From an uncultured Eubacteriales bacterium (lineage in GTDB: Bacteria; Bacillota; Clostridia; Christensenellales; Borkfalkiaceae), in the NCBI GenBank assembly GCA_905210545.1, contig CAJLXC010000014.1, forward strand, positions 1 through 27,236: a stretch of DNA of 27,236 nucleotides. Reading direction: 5' to 3'. The notes under the pieces were generated by a model. It worked only from the letters and a program-made list of their open reading frames with translations. It had not been told where the DNA came from and made no database searches. The position numbers and the translations under genes are program-made. Shown here in pieces: positions 15,031 through 22,123 of the stretch. Position 1 is the first letter of the stretch, and the number at the start of each line of letters is the position of its first letter.

Positions 15031-16722
15031 TTACGCCGCTTCGTTTTTTATCGCGCCGCCGAACGTCCGGCTCGGTTCGGTCTTTTCTTTCTTTATAAGT
15101 CTGTACGCGAATTTATACGCTTCCGACGCGGCGACTATCGACAAAGCGGTCGCAATGCACTTTATCCACGACAAAGCGGTAAGAGGCGACACGCCGAACA
15201 CCGACGGCAAGAACGTGGTGATAACGAAATGTAGCAAAAACACCCCCGCGAAGGTCGCCGCCATTATTTTGTTTTTGCCTATACCCTTAAAAATACTTCT
15301 GCTGCCGAGCTCTCTGCAATTGAACGCGTTTGCGAGCTGAAACGCTATAAACAGCGTAAACGTCGCGCCGCTTCTTTCGCCTTCCGATACTCCGAGAAAA
15401 TTATACAGAAACTGAATAATCAGCGTGCCGCCTATAAAAACGCCGTTGAACGCTATCCGAAGGAAGGTCTTTTTATCGACGATGCTTTCTTCTCTTTTCA
15501 CGGGTGGGAGAGTCATAAGATTAGCCCCTGCCGGTTCTAACCCCAGGGTGAGCGCGGGCGGACCGTCCATAATAACGTTTATCCACAAAAGCTGTAAGGT
15601 GTTGAACGGGGAAGCGAATCCGAGTATCGCCGTAACCGTTATAAACAACAGAGCGGAAACGTTTACCGAAAGCTGAAACAGTATAAACCGCTGAATGTTT
15701 CTGTACACGCTTCTGCCGAACGCTATCGCTTTTACCACCGTGGCGAAGCTGTCGTCCAATAAAACCACGTCGGCGGCTTCCTTGGTTATCTCGCTGCCCG
15801 ATTTGCCCATAGCGATGCCCACGTCCGCGTGTTTTATTGCCGGCGCGTCGTTGATTCCGTCGCCCGTTACCGCGACCACTTCGCCCGAGGCTTTAAGCGC
15901 ACGGACAACTCTGAGTTTTACCGCGGGCGTGCTTCTCGCTATAACCGTTATGCCCGACAATGCCTTTTTAAGAGCCGCGTCGTCGAGGCGTTCTATTTCG
16001 GAAGCGGTTATAACCCCGTTTTCCGAGTTCGCTATTTTAAGTTCAGCCGCCACGGCGTAAGCGGTTCTTTTATCGTCGCCCGTAAGCATTTTTATCTTTA
16101 TGCCCGCGCGCTTCCAACCCGCCCCCGCGGCTTTTACTTCCGGTCTTACGGGATCGGAAATAACCGCGAAGCCGTCGAACTCGTAACCGTTTCCGTCCGC
16201 GAGTTCCGCGGAAAATTTGTTTACGTCTTTATGCGCCACGCATATAACCCGCCCCGCCGCGCGCTGGTGATTGCCTATATCTTTAATGAGTTCGGCGCGC
16301 TGACTTTCCGCGAGAGCGCAACGCGCTATGACTTTTTCGGGCGCGCCTTTTATAAGTTCGCGATACGTTTCGCCCGTTTTTATAACCGTTATCATATATT
16401 TTCTGTCGCTGGTAAAAGGGATTTTATGTACTACGGGCAAATTTTTGCAGTCCGCGGACTTGTTCCCGCTTTTTTTCGCGGCGGCAAGAAGCGCGCGTTC
16501 CGTACCGCTGCCTTTTATATGCGTTTTTCCGTTTTCGGAGACTTCTTCCGCGGAAGAGTTGCAAACGAAATTCTGCAAAATAGCGGGCGACGTGATTTTT
16601 TCCGGCTTTACGCAGAACTTACTGCCGCACACCCCCCTGACCGTCATTTTGTTTTGCGTGAGCGTTCCCGTTTTATCCGAGCATATAACGCTTACCGCGC
16701 CCGTCGTTTCGGTCGCGGTCAT
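15031..16722 (-). CDS. P-type Ca2+-ATPase, C-terminal part (P and N domains, TM5-10)
   Basis: This frame holds 563 residues of a type II P-type ATPase. The phosphorylation motif is SDKTGTLTQ (D16), the nucleotide-binding KGAPEKV comes next, then TGDDKRT and the hinge TGDGINDAPA, followed by six membrane segments. TM6 contains NVIMDGPPAL, which resembles SPCA/PMR1-type calcium pumps with a single calcium site; TM5 (FQLSVNVSALL) lacks the carboxylate of SERCA site I. The frame's ATG overlaps the TGA of the N-terminal frame (ATGA). In the family, its first residues MTATET continue directly from the end of the upstream frame, so the two frames are one gene interrupted by a single-base offset. No Shine-Dalgarno sequence precedes this ATG; the upstream sequence is an A run. 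Confidence 0.88.
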   Translation of the reverse strand: MTATETTGAVSVICSDKTGTLTQNKMTVRGVCGSKFCVKPEKITSPAILQNFVCNSSAEEVSENGKTHIKGSGTERALLAAAKKSGNKSADCKNLPVVHKIPFTSDRKYMITVIKTGETYRELIKGAPEKVIARCALAESQRAELIKDIGNHQRAAGRVICVAHKDVNKFSAELADGNGYEFDGFAVISDPVRPEVKAAGAGWKRAGIKIKMLTGDDKRTAYAVAAELKIANSENGVITASEIERLDDAALKKALSGITVIARSTPAVKLRVVRALKASGEVVAVTGDGINDAPAIKHADVGIAMGKSGSEITKEAADVVLLDDSFATVVKAIAFGRSVYRNIQRFILFQLSVNVSALLFITVTAILGFASPFNTLQLLWINVIMDGPPALTLGLEPAGANLMTLPPVKREESIVDKKTFLRIAFNGVFIGGTLIIQFLYNFLGVSEGERSGATFTLFIAFQLANAFNCRELGSRSIFKGIGKNKIMAATFAGVFLLHFVITTFLPSVFGVSPLTALSWIKCIATALSIVAASEAYKFAYRLIKKEKTEPSRTFGGAIKNEAA

Positions 16723-16728
16723 TTTTTT
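16694..16728 (-). other. Candidate -1 frameshift site: A_AAA_AAA heptamer, stop codon and downstream hairpin
   Basis: On the minus strand the upstream frame reads ATA AAA AAA TGA. Slipping back one base on A_AAA_AAA gives ATG ACC next, restoring the family sequence ALIKK-MTATETTG. Starting two bases after the A run, ACCGCG-a-CCG pairs with CGG-g-CGCGGT (16719-16694) to form a nine-pair hairpin with one mismatch and a six-base loop. An eighth A would also restore the frame, so transcriptional slippage or a one-base assembly error remain alternatives. Confidence 0.6.
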
Positions 16729-17708
16729 ATCAGCGCGTTTTCTCTCGCGAGCTTTATCATATTAAGCGCGAGCGAAATCGCCACGACGGTAGGCAGTCCT
16801 TCCGGCACGGCGGCGACGATGAGAACTATACAGGAAATAAACAGCTCTCTCACGTTGTCGAAATTAAAGCTTCCCGAAGCGGCGAGCCTTATCGCGGACA
16901 GCGCGAACACGAGTACCGCCGCGATAACGCCGACAAGCGAAATCGCCTTGCCGAGCTTTGCGAGCTTCTGATTGAGCGGCGTATCTTTTTCTTTCCCTTT
17001 GGAAAGCTCCCCCGCGATAACGCCTATTTCCGTATCGTCGCCGACCGCCGTAACGAGCATTTTTCCGCTGCCCTGCGAAACGAACGTGCCGGAATAGACG
17101 GAGTTTTTTCTTTCGGCAAGCGGCGTGCCGACGGGAAGCACCGCGGAAAAATCCTTTCTGCTGCTCACGCTTTCGCCCGTCAGCGCGGATTCGTCTACGG
17201 ACAGAGAAACGCTCGATAAAAGCCTGCCGTCCGCCACGATTTTATCGCCGTCTTCAATAATAACCACGTCGCCTATCGTTACGAACTGTTGCCCCACCAC
17301 CGCGGTTTTGCCGTCTCTTATCACTTTTACGGACAAATCGTCGTAAATTTTATTCAACGCCTCGAAAGCTTTTCTCGAACTGCCTTCCATAATAAGCGTT
17401 ATGGACACGGAAAGGATTACCGCCGCGAGAATCCCGATACATTCCGAAAAATCCGCGTCGCCCGTTTTTAGCAGTTTGCCGAGATTAGAGCCGAAAGCCA
17501 CGGCAAGTCCGAAAAGAAGAATCACGAGCATAGGTTCTTTAAGCGCGGAAAAAAGGCGGGACAAAAAGCTCTGCTTTTTCTCGCCTTTAAGCTTGTTAAG
17601 CCCGTATCGTGAAAGTCTTTCGCTGACTTTTTTCACCGAAAGACCGTAATTTTCGTCGCTGTTTAAGCTTTTAACGGCGTAAGCGGCGGTTTTATCGTAA
17701 TATTCCAT
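16719..17708 (-). CDS. P-type Ca2+-ATPase, N-terminal part (A domain, TM1-4)
   Basis: These 329 residues cover the cation-ATPase N-terminal domain (YAVKSLNSDENYGLS), TM1-2 (about 55-110), the actuator domain with TGES (about 178), and TM3-4. TM4 holds the calcium-site motif AVPEGLP. Joined to the following frame the total is about 892 residues, the normal length of bacterial SERCA/PMR1-type pumps that export Ca2+ from the cytoplasm. The open frame extends to a TTG at 17729, but GGAG (17723-17720) lies 11 bases before the ATG at 17708 (MEYYDK), so that start is preferred. Read alone, the product ends at TGA just before the catalytic domain and could not hydrolyse ATP. A TATAAT on the minus strand at 17773-17768 may be its -10, without a good -35. 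Confidence 0.85.
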   Translation of the reverse strand: MEYYDKTAAYAVKSLNSDENYGLSVKKVSERLSRYGLNKLKGEKKQSFLSRLFSALKEPMLVILLFGLAVAFGSNLGKLLKTGDADFSECIGILAAVILSVSITLIMEGSSRKAFEALNKIYDDLSVKVIRDGKTAVVGQQFVTIGDVVIIEDGDKIVADGRLLSSVSLSVDESALTGESVSSRKDFSAVLPVGTPLAERKNSVYSGTFVSQGSGKMLVTAVGDDTEIGVIAGELSKGKEKDTPLNQKLAKLGKAISLVGVIAAVLVFALSAIRLAASGSFNFDNVRELFISCIVLIVAAVPEGLPTVVAISLALNMIKLARENALIKK

Positions 17709-17783
17709 TTGTTTCCGTTCTCCCATCAATCAAGTGCCGTTTAATTAAAAGTATGCCGTAAAAAATAATTATATGATTGTACG

Positions 17784-17813
17784 TTGGACAAACTCGAATA
17801 TTTGTGCTAAACT
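17784..17813 (+). promoter_or_regulatory. Promoter of the phosphoribosyltransferase gene
   Basis: TTGGAC (17784-17789) and TAAACT (17808-17813) are 18 bases apart, with TGC before the -10 making it extended. The start would be near 17820, giving a short leader with GGAGAG six bases before the start codon. Confidence 0.65.
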
Positions 17814-17844
17814 ATTCTCGTAATTTTAATTTTGGAGAGATATT

Positions 17845-18381
17845 ATGGAAGAATTTGTTGTAGATATAAAAGGGTATACGGCAAAATTGCCGATTCTTAC
17901 GTTGCCTTCGGGCGTGAAAATAGCGTTTTTCAACCTTCACGGCAATCCCGCGATGACGGAACATTGCGGAAAAGAAATCGCAAAGCTCGCAAAAGGCTGC
18001 GACGTGCTTATCACCGCGGAATCCAAGGGGTTGCAACTCACCCACGTTGCGGCGAGAGAACTCGGTATGCCTTATTACGCCGTTGCGAGAAAATCCAAAA
18101 AACTCTATATGCAGGACGGAATATCCGTATCTTACGGCGCAAGCATAACCACGGGCAAAGAACAGGATCTTTATCTTTCCAAACACGACGCCGACCTTTT
18201 GAAAGGCAGAAAGGTAGGAATTGTAGACGACGTTATTTCTACCGGAGAAAGTCTCGAGGGGCTTGAAGAACTCGTTAAAAAAGCGGGCGGAATAATTTAT
18301 AAAAAACTGTTCGTTCTCGCGGAAGGCGCGGCAAAAGACAGAAAAGACGTGGAATATCTGGCGACCATACCCCTGCTTTGA
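17845..18381 (+). CDS. Purine-type phosphoribosyltransferase (Apt-like)
   Basis: The 178-residue cytoplasmic protein is a type I PRTase. The PRPP-binding loop reads VGIVDDVISTGES (124-136), the form found in adenine phosphoribosyltransferases, and the pyrophosphate-loop region is AESKGLQLTH (58-67). The arrangement and length fit enzymes that salvage a purine base with PRPP to give a nucleotide monophosphate. The N-terminal hood region (PSGVKIAFFNLHGN) differs from classical Apt and from Xpt, so the base specificity is left open. It has its own promoter, no purine riboswitch, and a small hairpin just after the stop codon. It is divergent from the ATPase gene. Confidence 0.85.
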   Translation: MEEFVVDIKGYTAKLPILTLPSGVKIAFFNLHGNPAMTEHCGKEIAKLAKGCDVLITAESKGLQLTHVAARELGMPYYAVARKSKKLYMQDGISVSYGASITTGKEQDLYLSKHDADLLKGRKVGIVDDVISTGESLEGLEELVKKAGGIIYKKLFVLAEGAAKDRKDVEYLATIPLL

Positions 18382-18387
18382 AACCGG

Positions 18388-18407
18388 TTCCGCAATATTT
18401 TGCGGAA
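18388..18407 (+). other. Hairpin after the phosphoribosyltransferase gene
   Basis: TTCCGCAA-TATT-TTGCGGAA forms an 8-base-pair stem six bases after the stop codon. What follows is AAAAGTTTAAAAAG rather than a T run, so on the plus strand it is not a textbook intrinsic terminator. It may protect the mRNA 3' end. Confidence 0.45.
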
Positions 18408-18414
18408 AAAGTTT

Positions 18415-18450
18415 AAAAAGCAAACGCCGACGGAAACCGTCGGCGTTTGC
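18415..18450 (-). terminator. Intrinsic terminator of the predicted small RNA
   Basis: GCAAACGCCGACGG and CCGTCGGCGTTTGC form a perfect 14-base-pair stem with a 3-base loop (18450-18420 on the minus strand), followed by TTTTT (18419-18415). The plus-strand side has no T run (CCCAAAGG), so the terminator reads in the minus direction, where no protein gene ends. It may also block read-through from the convergent phosphoribosyltransferase gene. Confidence 0.75.
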
Positions 18451-18553
18451 CCAAAGGAAAAAGTTTATTGAGAGTGTGTGAGCTGTTTCAGGTAAAGAGC
18501 GGATTTTTATCGGCGTACGACTTTGTGCGTTTGCCGTTCCTTGCTCTTTACGC
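18415..18553 (-). ncRNA. Predicted small RNA of about 138 nt, divergent from the two-component genes
   Basis: On the minus strand a TACAAT -10 box (18563-18558) predicts a start near 18551-18553. The transcript begins with GTAAAGAGC (18551-18543), which pairs perfectly with GCTCTTTAC (18500-18492). Inside lie CGGC/GCCG and GTAC-type pairs, giving a long hairpin with internal loops. A single-stranded linker of about 40 bases follows, including CTTTTTCCTTT (18463-18453), which is complementary to AAAGGA-type ribosome binding sites. The unit ends at a perfect 14-base-pair hairpin followed by TTTTT. No start codon with a usable open frame is present, so a regulatory RNA is more likely than a small protein. 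I do not recognise it as 6S, SRP, tmRNA or a known riboswitch. Confidence 0.55.
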
Positions 18554-18574
18554 CTATATTGTAAAAAACGAAAC

Positions 18575-18593
18575 TTGAAAAAACATTGAAAAA
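18575..18593. promoter_or_regulatory. Direct repeat with 11-base period, candidate OmpR/PhoB-type operator
   Basis: TTGAAAAA occurs twice, starting at 18575 and 18586, an 11-base period equal to one helical turn as in PhoB/OmpR-type boxes. The repeats end 11 bases from the small RNA's -10 box and cover its -35 position, where no -35 consensus exists. They also lie upstream of the response-regulator gene. An additional GCGCGT...ACGCGC inverted repeat (18627-18657) lies nearer that gene. Confidence 0.45.
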
Positions 18594-18675
18594 CCTTTAA
18601 ATAAAATTTTTTTAAAAAATATTTTTGCGCGTCTGTTTCAAGGTTATTTAAACGCGCGCGAAGTAAGGTGTAAGT

Positions 18676-19353
18676 ATGAATATTTTAATAGCGGACGACG
18701 AGCGCGATCTTACCGCCGCGCTTTCGGAAATCTTAAAACGAAACAACTATTCGGTCACCGTAGCGAGCGACGGCGAAACGGGTCTCGATTTTGCGCTTTC
18801 CGGTATATTCGACCTTATCATTTTAGACGTTATGATGCCTAAAATAGACGGCTTTACCGTTCTCAAAATCATAAGAGAGAAAAAAATCGACGTACCCGTA
18901 ATGATGCTTACCGCTAAATCCGAGACCGCCAACAAAATCGGCGGACTTAATCTCGGTGCGGACGATTATATAACAAAGCCGTTCGATACGGACGAACTTC
19001 TCGCGAGAATACGCGCGCTTTTAAGGCGCAAAGAGAAATTCACGGGCGATATTCTCCGTTACGGCGATATTTATCTCGACCGCGACAGCGCGGAGCTCGG
19101 CTGCGGCGAGAAAAAAATCACTTTGGGCAAAAAAGAATTTCAGATTCTCGAAATGCTTATGCTTAACGTAGGCAAAAGCATAGACAAAGAACGTTTTATA
19201 GAAAAAATCTGGGGTTACGATACGGAAGCGGAATACAACACCATAGAAGTTTACGTTTCTTTTTTAAGGAAAAAACTTCTTGCCGTCGGCTCGAAAACGG
19301 AAATTCGTTCCCTTCGCGGCATAGGCTATACTCTGGGAGAAAAAAATGGTTAA
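18676..19353 (+). CDS. Two-component response regulator, OmpR/PhoB family
   Basis: The 225-residue protein has an N-terminal receiver domain (1-115) with the acidic pair D7/D8, phospho-acceptor D51 (ILDVMMP), T79 and K101 (ITKPF). A C-terminal winged-helix DNA-binding domain follows (about 128-222), ending in the usual RGIGYTLG. It should bind direct-repeat DNA as a dimer after phosphorylation by the kinase encoded next. A Shine-Dalgarno AAGG lies 8 bases before the ATG. The 3' end overlaps the kinase gene by 8 bases. The upstream region carries TTGAAAAA repeats that could be its own operator. The stimulus cannot be deduced. Confidence 0.96.
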   Translation: MNILIADDERDLTAALSEILKRNNYSVTVASDGETGLDFALSGIFDLIILDVMMPKIDGFTVLKIIREKKIDVPVMMLTAKSETANKIGGLNLGADDYITKPFDTDELLARIRALLRRKEKFTGDILRYGDIYLDRDSAELGCGEKKITLGKKEFQILEMLMLNVGKSIDKERFIEKIWGYDTEAEYNTIEVYVSFLRKKLLAVGSKTEIRSLRGIGYTLGEKNG

Positions 19354-20512
19354 AAAGGCGCAGATTCAGTTTATCTGCATTACTATGACTATACTGTTCG
19401 CGGTATTTGCCGCGATTCTCGGCGTGGCGTATTACGTGTGCAGGCTCTCGTGCCATACTTCTATTGTAGAAAAGCTTTCGCGGCTCGAACGCAGTTACGA
19501 AATCTCCGTGCGCGGCGACACGTCTTTTACGCTTCAGGACGGGCTTATCGTTCTTAAAAACCCCACCGCCTATTCTTACGAAATATTAGACGGCTCGGAT
19601 CTTTTCGACACGAATAAAATCTCGGAAATAGTGAACGCATCTTTTTCTCGCTACCCCGAAGTCTCGGCAAGCTCCATAGGCAAAATCTATTACAGAATAA
19701 GTCTCGTGCGCGGCGGGCAGCTTCTCGTTGCGGCGGATATGACCTATTATTTCGAAAAAGCCGTTACGAATACTCTGCGGGTGCTGTTGTTTCTGGTTGT
19801 TTTTTACTTTATACTTTTCTTTGTGGTATGGGGCTTTTCGTACAAAATCTTTCAGCCTATCAAAGAATCGCTGTACAAGCAGCGCAAATTCATATCGGAC
19901 GCGAGTCACGAGCTGAAAACCCCTATCGCCGTTATTTCGGCAAACGCGGACGTTCTTAAAACGAACGAAAAAAACCGCTATCTCGACAGCATAAAGTCGC
20001 AGACGAAACGCCTTAATCTGCTCGTAACGGATATGCTGACGCTCGCCAGAATGGACGAATCGAATAAAACGCTCGTAAAAGAAACTTTCTGTCTTTCGGA
20101 CGTGGTTACGGAAGCCGTGCTTCCGTTCGACGCGGTGTCTTTCGAGAACGGCAAGGTTCTTTTATCGGAAATAGAAAAAAACGTAGAGTATTACGGAAAC
20201 AGAGAAAGCGTCAAAAAAATGATAGACATACTTCTCGACAACGCCGTAAAATACGCGACGAAGGGCGGCACTATAAAAGTTACGCTCGTAAAAACCACGC
20301 TTATAGTAACCAACAGCGGAAGCGACGTTAAAGACGCGGACTCGAATAAAATTTTCGAGAGGTTTTACCGCGGAGAATCTTCCCGCTCGCGGGAAACGGG
20401 CGGCAGCGGTCTGGGGCTTTCGGTAGCCAAAAGCATCGCGACGCAAAACGGCTGGAACATAACGGCTAAATCCAGATACGGAGAATCTATGACAATTACC
20501 GTGGAAATGTAA
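19346..20512 (+). CDS. Sensor histidine kinase
   Basis: The 388-residue membrane kinase has TM1 (about 7-32), an extracytoplasmic sensor region of about 110 residues with no recognised domain, and TM2 (about 145-165). The cytoplasmic HisKA domain has phospho-acceptor H188 (SDASHELKTPIAV). The HATPase domain has an N box (DILLDNAVKYAT), an F box (IFERFYRGESS) and a G2 box (GGSGLGLSVAKS). No HAMP domain is evident between TM2 and HisKA. GGGAG precedes the ATG, and the start overlaps the response-regulator gene, so the pair is co-translated. No typical target operon (transporter or resistance genes) is adjacent on the same strand. Confidence 0.95.
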   Translation: MVKKAQIQFICITMTILFAVFAAILGVAYYVCRLSCHTSIVEKLSRLERSYEISVRGDTSFTLQDGLIVLKNPTAYSYEILDGSDLFDTNKISEIVNASFSRYPEVSASSIGKIYYRISLVRGGQLLVAADMTYYFEKAVTNTLRVLLFLVVFYFILFFVVWGFSYKIFQPIKESLYKQRKFISDASHELKTPIAVISANADVLKTNEKNRYLDSIKSQTKRLNLLVTDMLTLARMDESNKTLVKETFCLSDVVTEAVLPFDAVSFENGKVLLSEIEKNVEYYGNRESVKKMIDILLDNAVKYATKGGTIKVTLVKTTLIVTNSGSDVKDADSNKIFERFYRGESSRSRETGGSGLGLSVAKSIATQNGWNITAKSRYGESMTITVEM

Positions 20513-20568
20513 ATTTTCTCTGAAATAACGAAAAAATCGCAAAAATCATAGTAAATGAAGATTTTTAT

Positions 20569-20597
20569 ACCGCCGCTCCAAGCGACGGTTGTTTTTT
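20569..20597 (+). terminator. Intrinsic terminator of the two-component operon
   Basis: ACCGCCGCT-cca-AGCGACGGT is a stem of eight pairs with one mismatch, followed by TGTTTTTT. It is the first of two terminators after the kinase gene. Confidence 0.75.
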
Positions 20598-20617
20598 AGT
20601 TAAAGGTCGCAAAACAC

Positions 20618-20660
20618 ACAGCCGCCCCTGTTTTCAGGGGCGGCTGTATTTTTTTATTTT
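20618..20660. terminator. Strong terminator between the convergent kinase genes
   Basis: ACAGCCGCCCCTG-TTTT-CAGGGGCGGCTGT is a perfect 13-base-pair stem followed by ATTTTTTTATTTT on the plus strand. On the minus strand the run is only GTGTTTT, but the stem is strong enough to serve the FGGY kinase operon as well. Confidence 0.88.
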
Positions 20661-22072
20661 CAGAATATACTTATTATTTTTTTCTCTTTTTCTTTATAGC
20701 TTTTATAAAGCTCCGCGTAATCGTCGTTTTTATAATCCGTGATTTCCTTCGCGCAGACGATATCGTCCGCCGCGCTTTCTATGTCGGGATATATTCCCGC
20801 GCCGACTCCCGCGAAAATCGCAGAACCGAGACACGCCGTTTCGGTTTCCTTTAGCGTTTCTATCTTTTTGCCGGTTACCGCGCTTTTAATCTCGCGCCAT
20901 AATCTGCTTTTAGAACCGCCGCCCACGGAGCGGATTTCTTCTACGTCTATTCCCATAAAGTCTATATATTCCTTTATGAGATAAGCGACCGATTCCATAA
21001 TGGAGCGGATATAATGTCCCTTGCCGTGCTTTAATTCCACGCCGAAGAACACCCCTCTCGCTTTGGGATTGTTTTCGGGCATAACCGTGCCGCACAGATG
21101 CGGAATGCAGATAAGCCCTTCCGAGCCCGCGGCGACGGCTTCCGCAAGTTCGTTCATTTTATCGTAGTTTTCGTTTTCGCAGAACGTTCGTTTAAAGTAT
21201 TCGAGCGTTGCGCCCGCGGTCGGCGACCACATAAGCAGACAATACAAGCCCTTTTTGAAATAATAAGCGGATACCTTCATTCCCTCGGTATACGGCGGGA
21301 ATTTTTCCGTAACGGCGCACACCGCGAGAGCCGTTCCCGTGGTTTCGCTCATAACGTTCTCTCTCACCACGCCCGCGCCCGTTATCCCCGCGACCTGATC
21401 CAGCGCGGAAGTAACTACTTTTACGCCGTTATACTCGCCGATAAGCGTTCCGCTTTCGTAAAGCTTTGGCAGATTTTTTTCGGTTATTCCCACAAAATCA
21501 AGTATTTCGGGGATATATTCGCCCGTTTTTATATTCATCAGCAGAGAAGAAGAATACAGCGAGCGCGAAGCCGCAAACTTGCCCGTGAGTCTGTATAAAA
21601 CGTAATCTTCGAGCAATAAGAATTTATCGGCTTTTTCAAAAATATCGGGGCGGTTTTCTTTAAGCCACATTATTTTAGGCGCGGGATAGCCGGAAGGCAC
21701 TTCCGCCTGCCCCGTCAGCTCGTAAACGCGTTTAAGCCCGAATTTCTTCTCAAACTCTTCGGCTTGCTTGCCCGCGCGGGTATCGAGCCAGCTTATCGCG
21801 TTCATAAGCGGCTTGCCGTTTTTATCGAGAACTATCATTGTTTCGCCCTGCGTATCCACGGCGAGCGCGTCTATATCGAATTTTTCCGCGATTTTGTCGA
21901 ACACGGTTTTAAATGCGGAAAAGAACTCTTCCGCGGGGAATTCTATAAAATCGCCTTCGGTTATAAGCCGATACTGAACGGATTCCGTCGCAAGACGTTC
22001 TCCCTTTTCGTTGAAAAGACACGCTTTAAGCGAAGTCGTGCCGAAATCCACGCCCAACAGATTTTTACTCAT
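20660..22072 (-). CDS. FGGY-family carbohydrate kinase
   Basis: The 470-residue cytoplasmic kinase has the two actin-like FGGY domains. The N-terminal phosphate-binding motif is GVDFGTTSLKA (7-17). A substrate-region motif is DTQGET (about 73-78), the likely catalytic aspartate lies in SALDQVAG (about 227-234), and the C-terminal FGGY signature region contains RSVGGGSKSRLW. The length is slightly below that of typical xylulokinases. It phosphorylates a sugar or polyol with ATP; xylulose is a common annotation, but the substrate is unproven. AAAGGAGC lies 8 bases before the ATG. It follows the MFS gene by about 50 bases on the same strand, which suggests uptake followed by phosphorylation of the same compound. 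No sugar regulator, isomerase or cre-like site is visible nearby. Confidence 0.88.
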   Translation of the reverse strand: MSKNLLGVDFGTTSLKACLFNEKGERLATESVQYRLITEGDFIEFPAEEFFSAFKTVFDKIAEKFDIDALAVDTQGETMIVLDKNGKPLMNAISWLDTRAGKQAEEFEKKFGLKRVYELTGQAEVPSGYPAPKIMWLKENRPDIFEKADKFLLLEDYVLYRLTGKFAASRSLYSSSLLMNIKTGEYIPEILDFVGITEKNLPKLYESGTLIGEYNGVKVVTSALDQVAGITGAGVVRENVMSETTGTALAVCAVTEKFPPYTEGMKVSAYYFKKGLYCLLMWSPTAGATLEYFKRTFCENENYDKMNELAEAVAAGSEGLICIPHLCGTVMPENNPKARGVFFGVELKHGKGHYIRSIMESVAYLIKEYIDFMGIDVEEIRSVGGGSKSRLWREIKSAVTGKKIETLKETETACLGSAIFAGVGAGIYPDIESAADDIVCAKEITDYKNDDYAELYKSYKEKEKKIISIF

Positions 22073-22123
22073 TTATTGCTCCTTTATTATAACGTTGAAA
22101 TATGACGAAACGTTACAAAGACG

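Noticed and set aside
15829..16971. A 380-codon plus-strand frame opposite the Ca2+-ATPase
   Set aside because: It is antisense to an unmistakable P-type ATPase and has no recognisable motif or ribosome binding site.
18420..18450. Reading the 14-bp hairpin as a plain terminator of the phosphoribosyltransferase gene
   Set aside because: There is no T run on the plus-strand side; the U tract occurs only in the minus direction, so it better ends a minus-strand transcript.
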